From Bursaphelenchus xylophilus (lineage: Eukaryota > Nematoda > Chromadorea > Rhabditida > Aphelenchoididae): 64,000 bases of DNA. The DNA is taken from assembly GCA_904066235.2 (NCBI GenBank), contig CAJFCV020000006.1, positions 7,936,001 through 8,000,000 of the forward strand, given 5' to 3'. The notes beneath the pieces are model-generated. The model searched no databases and had not been told where the DNA came from. It was given only the letters and a program-made list of their open reading frames with translations. Within the stretch, counting starts at the first letter, position 1. Each line of letters begins with the position of its first letter. Both the position numbers and the translations under genes were made by a program. This document shows, piece by piece, positions 57,944-64,000 of this stretch.

Positions 57944-60900
57944 TGGGTGGTTACAAAAACATCCACTAAGGTAAAAATAAATACTTTTCATGAGAAACAG
58001 GTAATATGCAGATGTCACGAACACGCATGAAATATCCTTCTGATGACGTCATCCGATTAAAAAATCAAAACAAAAAATGTTTAAGCCAATTATGGAAAGA
58101 TGAAAATTTGTAAAGCAAAAAAGATACGGTAACTGATGACATTTAGGGTTGAGAAATACGAAAAGCAAAACAGAACAATGTAATTGTACCTACACGCCCA
58201 CAAGTAATGTCAGGAGTACATTACTGGGTGTGGAAGCGTGACTCTACTGCTCTGGAAGGAGCTCAAACTAATCGAAAAAACGTGTCGATCACGCTATCAG
58301 GGAGGGCCGACAGTAATATGCGTAATCATTACCGAAAACAATTGAAAAAAAAGCGAAAAATATGTAAAAATAAGCAATATTTGAAACTTTTGATGTCTAG
58401 TGTAATATGAACCCAGCAAAATACCGTTTTTTGTGTTTAGAGTTAAATTTCCTACATATACCACCTATTTTGGCTTCTTCTTTCTCCGCTGGAGGTGTCG
58501 CCACACATGGTTTGCATCCAATAAACACTCTGCCCCCTCCAATATCACGTGGGAACTCGTTTCTTTTACCTAAAGAATCCCCTTTTTATCGCCGCTTTTT
58601 TCTGTTTTCCCTCGTGCCCGTAGATCGGTGATAACAACTGTTATTGTCGTGATTTTGGGGGGAGTTGTTAATGAGCACAGAATGCAACCGGAATCGACGG
58701 ACATGTGCTTAGAGGGAAGGGAGGGCGTTATAAGAGAGGGGAAGAGGTCGTTGTAGGAAAACGATCCGATAGAAGACAAATGGGAGCACAAAATAGGACG
58801 AATGATGATTATGTCAAAGGCTAAAACTTGCAAGAGAAAGGTGCGCTAATTAAGCCGGAAGTAAATTCGGAGTGCACTGTGCAAAAGCAAAATTTCCCAT
58901 TGCACCGCGCGTTTTTTTGAAAATCTGCACGGTGCAGTGCCTTTTGTCGAAAATGCGCCTTCGACTGCAATGATGAAGAAAAAGGCTGCGACAACGCGCT
59001 CTTTCTGCACCGAGCGGGCGGTCTTCACCGTTTGTCGCCCGCACTCCGACTCGGCTTTTTACTAATGGAAATGCACTGTGCAAATACCCAGAATTCGCTA
59101 GGAAAACTTTCTCGATGGACAATGTAATCCTTATCAAACAAGTATAGTGAATGTAAGAGCTGTTTAACTACGGTAAGAACCATTCCTAGCAAAAAACGTC
59201 TGCAAACAAAAACATGTGCGAATCGTTTTTTAATTGCTCGGAAATTGGATTTTGCGACGGAAAAACAAGATTACTACAAGCGTGACATTGTTTTTGACAC
59301 TTTGGGGATAACGTTCGTTCAAAATTACAGTAAAAATTCGAAAATACAACTCAGACGAGGAAATGCAGGTCTTTATTCATTTGAGTCCTCGCCGAGTCAT
59401 TAAAAAATAATTATACATGACCATGTATAATGCAATCATTCAAATGTTTCTACATGACATCGAAACATAAGATGGAGATTTGTAAAATTCTTCAGACATC
59501 ATTTTCAAATTTTCAGGGTCCAACCGCATACATACGTGCCACAAAAAAGGGATTTGGAAATGAAAAAAACGGGTACATTTTAAGTCCGCTAAAGAAATTA
59601 ATGACGGAAGAGAGTGCCGGAGAAGCACGGAAAAAACAGAAGGTACACTCCGACTTGCAGATACGTTACTATATATCTTGTTACTTTTTAATGACAGAGG
59701 CTGTTAGATGAACCGCCCATTCTTAAAAGGTAGTAAAACATCGTATACAAACCTTTTAAAATCCCCTCAACATGATCGAGAACATGTAGGTTTAAGCCCT
59801 TGACATTCTTCTAATCTCGAATTATCATTAAGCAGATCGGATTATAAACATTATTTCCTCAGGGCATGCAGGTTGCATGAAACACTAGGCTATCTCAGAA
59901 ACCTGTAAACTATCTTCCGGGAAAGTAATCGGACTCAAATTAAGGTATTATTAAGGTTCCCGTCCCTCTGAAAAGACCCTTATTCCCTTTGATGTAGCCT
60001 CAGACCAAGGCCAATACAAATGTCGCCTTCATACCTCTGGGTTGTGCCTCTGAATGAGAGAATGAGATTAGGGCACAGACACTTTAGAGTGTAAAAGGTA
60101 ATGTTTTAGGTGTAGGATGACACAGTCCAAGTGTTTAATACCAGAAAAATTAAAATAATATGTTGCCTTCAGAGAAAATGTTAGATAAATTTAGCAAATA
60201 GATATTACAACCTCCCCGAATACAGTAAGGCAAACTGAAGGGATCGTATTCGTTGATGTTTTCAACAAAAATATCACGTGTTTTCAAAGGCCGATGGAAA
60301 TTTTGGATGATAAATTACTTATAAAGTTAAGTCAAAGTAATGGAGAAATTGAGTTGATGGTAAGATTTATGGTCTACACAGTGAAAAAAACGTAGTAAAA
60401 ATAGATTGTAAACAGTTATGCGGGCTCTTTTTTATTATCCATGACGAAGATAGTTGCGAAACGACAAAAAAAGAGCCAAGTTTCTATTACGATCTATATG
60501 ATCTGAAGTCTTCGTAATGATAAACAACTTTTTAAACCCGTAAAATGTTCATAACAGCTCCAGGATAACATTGTATCCATAAAATAATCGGATCTCTAAT
60601 GTGTAATATATCATTATTCAACAATAATTCCCCTCTGTTTTATATTCATCTCTTATCAAAAGGAGTAAGAGCCCGGGGAACACAAAGCTTGTACCAAGTA
60701 AGAGCGCGAACCCCTCAGGCCACATGTTTTTGCGTTTTCGTGCAAATGCCCCGAGGAAATAGAACTGCAACGCCTGAGGGCAAGAAAAGGGAAAAGAGAT
60801 CGGGGCAGCGTGAGTTTAACGTCATCTCGGCTTCCTCTTTCTCGATTCTCGTGCTTCTCGCGTCGACAGGAATTCTTGGAAAAGAATTGGGAAAACGGAG

Positions 60901-62381
60901 AGAGGCGGTAGAGAAAAAGAGAAAAAAAGAAAATATCGAGAAATGTGGCGAAAACAAAATATAAAACATAAAAGAGGGGTTGTTGGAGAGTCCGGTCAAG
61001 GGATTCTGGACAGGGATTATTGCACAGTGTTCGGAACTGAACTGTTTATGGGATTAAATTGTTTTATCATCAAAATTATTAATACTTTTTTCTGATTTAC
61101 TTCTACTTAATTTCTTCAACTTTACACCTAGCATTTCTTTTGCAGGGAGAGTAAAATCTCAAAAGTTTTGCGTCGTCTTTATCCCTCGAGGGCATTCCGA
61201 GTCCAAGAAATGAATGTTTTTCCTGCGGGCACGTGCTCCCTTTGCATGCCGTTCCTTTCGTTTTTTTCTTACTTCCCCCCAAACTTGGCCCAAAATAAGA
61301 GGGAAATCTAATTGTTGGCCAAGAATTAAATTCAGTTATTTGTGCAGGAAAAACGTGATTGGCCTTAATTTAAATTCCGCATGGCCCGGGGAAAGATAAC
61401 ATTTCATCATGGATTGGGGCAAATACTCTCAATCCACAAGAAACATTGACAAAAACAAAGCTTGAGGAGACGTTGCAATTGCAAATGAAAAAGGCTAGAA
61501 AGCGGCATTTTACCTGAGAATTGCAAATACCACGAAAATATGTAAAAGAAATCTTTGGGTGGAGCGTGGTTATTGGGACCCTCCTTATCATCATTTCCCC
61601 TTTCTTCTTCTATCCCTCGACCCAAAAAGAGACGCTCACCCTTTGAAGGAATTATAATTAGCCCACCCAAATGACTTAAAGCGTCTACAAACCAAGCTTT
61701 TTCCCAAAGTAGTATTGCCCTTCCAACCTTTTTCTCCCTTCGCAACCTTATAGTCTGTCATTGGTAGAGCTGCTTGTGTGACTTTGGTTTGATGTCTAAA
61801 TTAATCTCTAAATCAAGCATTCTTAAAATATGCACTTATAAAATAATACAAGTTTTATTAAACTACATTACTAATCAAAGAACATTAGGATAACCTCTAA
61901 GGGAACAAAGATTGAAATCTCATTGAAACTACACGACTCAGAGTTTGTTCTCAGTTTTCTCGCCTGTCTTCTTACTAACACTAGACTTTTGAGCTTAAAA
62001 AAGTTTTTGGAATACAGATCCGCGTGATTGAAGAGTTCATAGATCATCTGTCATCTTCTTTCTCAGCCTATTATACTCCATACAAACGACTTTATAAAAA
62101 AGGAACGAAAAGGGAAGACTTAAATAAATTATATTATACTGCCTCTCCACGAGTGTAAACAGGGAAGCAAAGCGACCGAGCGTTAAGAAACGATGGGATC
62201 GAATGAAAGGCGAATGTTTTATCATTAAAACGATCAGATCGAGGGGGAAAGGGAGAAAAATGTGATTGATCAGGCCCGCTCCGCTTCGGACCACGTGTTC
62301 CCCAAGGGGAAAAAAGACGGGGAAAGCGACGCAAAAAAGGGAAAAACAAAGAATTTGGGGGAAAGGGATGGGCAGTGGAAA
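57944..62381. other. Gene-poor region upstream of the nuclear receptor
   Basis: About 4.4 kb. It contains GCACTGTGCA-type motifs at 58872 and 59070, and GCACGGTGCAG between them. The frame at 59430-59711 has an acceptor-like TTTTCAG inside it and a Lys/Glu-rich end but no identity. The frames at 58850-59137 and 60599-60999 overlap on opposite strands and look non-coding. No RNA gene was recognised. Confidence 0.45.
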
Positions 62382-63429
62382 TAAGAGTGAAGACAGAAGA
62401 TTTCGGAGGAAAATTTTGAAAATTTTTCGAATTCACTTTTTTTTCGATTTTGGAGTAAAAATTTTTTTTACTCCCAAAAATGCCAAAAAAAAAGTAAACA
62501 CGAAGTTTACTCCAAAATTTGAAAAAATTTTTGATTTTCGGGAGTAAACTGGGAGTTTACTCGCCGGGGCCGAGAAATCGAATGGCGGCGAGTAAATCTG
62601 GATTTTGCTCGCTTCCAATGCCGAATCCTGACTGGGAGCCTCCCAGTCAGGAATCCCGCGATTCCTGCAGCCAGGAATGTTTTTGACTGGGCGGCCTCCA
62701 AATCGACATCCCAGTCACCTGAGACGAAGAAACGGGGAGAAAAAACGAAGAGAGCGAGAGAAACGCGCGCTATTTCGTGCTCTCTCTGCCTCTCTGCGCC
62801 CTCTCCTCGTTTCCCGCTCTTTCGCTCTCTCTCTCCTTTTTTTGCGCTCTCTCGCTCTTTCTCCCGAAAAAGAGAGAGAGAGCGCGAAACGGAAAGAAGG
62901 CGCTGAGAGGCAGAGACAGCACGAAATAGCGCGCGTTTCTCTCGTTCTCTTCGTTTTTTCTCCCTATTTCTTCGTCCTAGTCAACAGTTATTGACCCCTC
63001 ACCCAGTCAAGAACCGCGGGATTCCTGAATGGACCACAGTCAGGAAGTTTTGACTGTACGAAGAGTCAGGAACCCCGCGAATCCTGACTTGAGCCTCCCA
63101 GTCAGGATTCGGCAAAATTTTTCGAAAGTTAGGCGCGAATTACTAACGCAGATAAAAAAATTTTTTGCGCCCAGGGGTCAACTGTTCCCCGGGAGTAAAC
63201 TCTGGATTTACTCGCCGGCACCTTCGGCGAGTAAATTCTGAGTTTACTCCAAAAAAAGGCGAAAAAAAAGTAAACTCGGAATTCACTCCAAAAATGGAAA
63301 TTTTGAAAGCTATTTCGATTCCTACTCGCCGACCCATAAAATTTCTCGATTTTTACTCTCTTTTTCAAAAAAAAGTGAATTCGAAAAATTTTCAAAATTT
63401 TCCTCCGAAATCTTCTGTCTTCACTCTTA
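62382..63429. mobile_element. 1,048-bp foldback element, near-palindromic throughout
   Basis: The ends are perfect inverses (TAAGAGTGAAGACAGAAGAT and its complement), so the target duplication may be TA. Inside, successive blocks mirror each other: GGAGGAAAATTTTGAAAATT, GAGTAAACT/AGTTTACTC blocks, CCCAGTCAGGA blocks, and a GA/CT-rich centre near 62740-62960 in which AACGCGCGCTATTTCGTGCT is matched by its inverse. The symmetry axis is near 62860-62900. Arms differ by small indels. No transposase is present, so this is a non-autonomous foldback or MITE-like element. Confidence 0.88.
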
Positions 63430-64000
63430 AATGATCAGCAAACAAAAAAAAGGCCAAGAGGCCAGCAGAAACACAAAAAGATCAGGATTAATTAAACCCC
63501 TAAGGCAATAAATTGTTACAGTAGCCCGCGATTAGATAACAGAAATGAATCAAGGTTAAATTAACCAAGAATTTAATTGGAAATGGACTGATTATGATAA
63601 TGATATGGACGAGAATTGAATGGGAAAATGTTTCGTCTTGTCTTGGGGACTACTGTGTATATATGAAGCTACAAAGGAAAGAGCACATGCAAGGTCACAT
63701 AGAGACCGAAACGGCAGTTGGAATGGAGTTATTTTGCTTTCGTTTAGAGTAAACATTTGGGAATTGCAAGATTTGGATCGAGAACTTTATGATCAAATAT
63801 AATATAACTTTTTGAGTTATGTCAAAAACGACGTTATAAATGGAACTTCATGAGTTATTTAGATTGTTCCTAAAAAGTTTTGAGAGTGCAAAATAGATGC
63901 TCAACAATCTTTTATGCCAACATTCCCCTTTGTATGTAATGTTCTCCACAAAGAAAGTGAATTTTCCATTTTAGACCAAATAAACAGGAAAAACATGGCT
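63430..64000. other. Right edge of window, nothing recognised
   Basis: AT-rich DNA. A 60-codon plus-strand frame at 63620-63802 has no supporting features. Confidence 0.4.

Noticed and set aside
59430..59711. Plus-strand frame containing an acceptor-like TTTTCAG
   Set aside because: Could be an exon, but no partner exons or identity were found.
62677..62994. Arg/Ser-rich open frame in the centre of the foldback
   Set aside because: A by-product of GA/CT-rich palindromic sequence; no protein features.
1..64000. CRISPR arrays, rRNA, spliced-leader RNA genes or viral genes
   Set aside because: No such sequence was seen on reading; the only RNA gene recognised is tRNA-His.

Overview
This 64 kb window is nuclear DNA from a nematode. 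The evidence is gene content and gene structure. There is an HNF4-type nuclear receptor, a multi-ShKT secreted protein, two small PMP3-type proteolipids, papain-family proteases and a candidate RFamide precursor. Genes are cut by many very short introns (often 34-60 nt) ending in TTTCAG or TTTTAG, and several genes are spaced like trans-spliced operons. I cannot name the species. Exon models were built by hand from reading frame, splice signals and remembered family alignments; all completed models are in frame, but none has been checked against transcripts.

Layout. 0-14 kb: an unrecognised 402-aa five-exon gene (-), a PMP3 proteolipid (-), a decayed Tc1-family element, a cathepsin L-like protease (+) with a TATA box, a second PMP3 gene (-), and a secreted precursor ending in Met-Phe-Arg-Phe-Gly (-). 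14-22 kb: gene-poor DNA with one tRNA-His. 22-30 kb: a Vasa/DDX3-class DEAD-box helicase with a long Gly/Arg-rich front (+), an unrecognised lysine-rich protein (-), and a class A GPCR (+) with two GC-AG introns.

30-38 kb is the densest part. Four minus-strand genes, PEX3, NDUFAF8-like, UTP23 and ITFG2-like, sit head to tail with 130-175 nt gaps, except that NDUFAF8-like and UTP23 overlap by 4 nt (ATGA). FIS1 diverges from PEX3, and an AGFG-type Arf-GAP protein (-) follows. PEX3 and FIS1 both serve peroxisomes (FIS1 also mitochondria), so their shared upstream region may matter.

38-64 kb: a four-TM protein (+), a five-ShKT secreted protein (-), a small secreted basic peptide (-), a NUDT6-type Nudix hydrolase (-), adenylate kinase 2 followed 176 nt later by cullin-1 (+), a membrane-anchored cathepsin B-like protease (+), a nuclear receptor (-), then about 6 kb without recognisable genes containing a 1,048-bp near-palindromic foldback element.

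No rRNA, CRISPR array, prokaryotic operon or viral gene was seen. The most unusual observations are the overlapping NDUFAF8/UTP23 coding regions inside a probable operon, the RFamide-like precursor, a 925-bp MITE that accounts for nearly all of one PEX3 intron, and the giant foldback.
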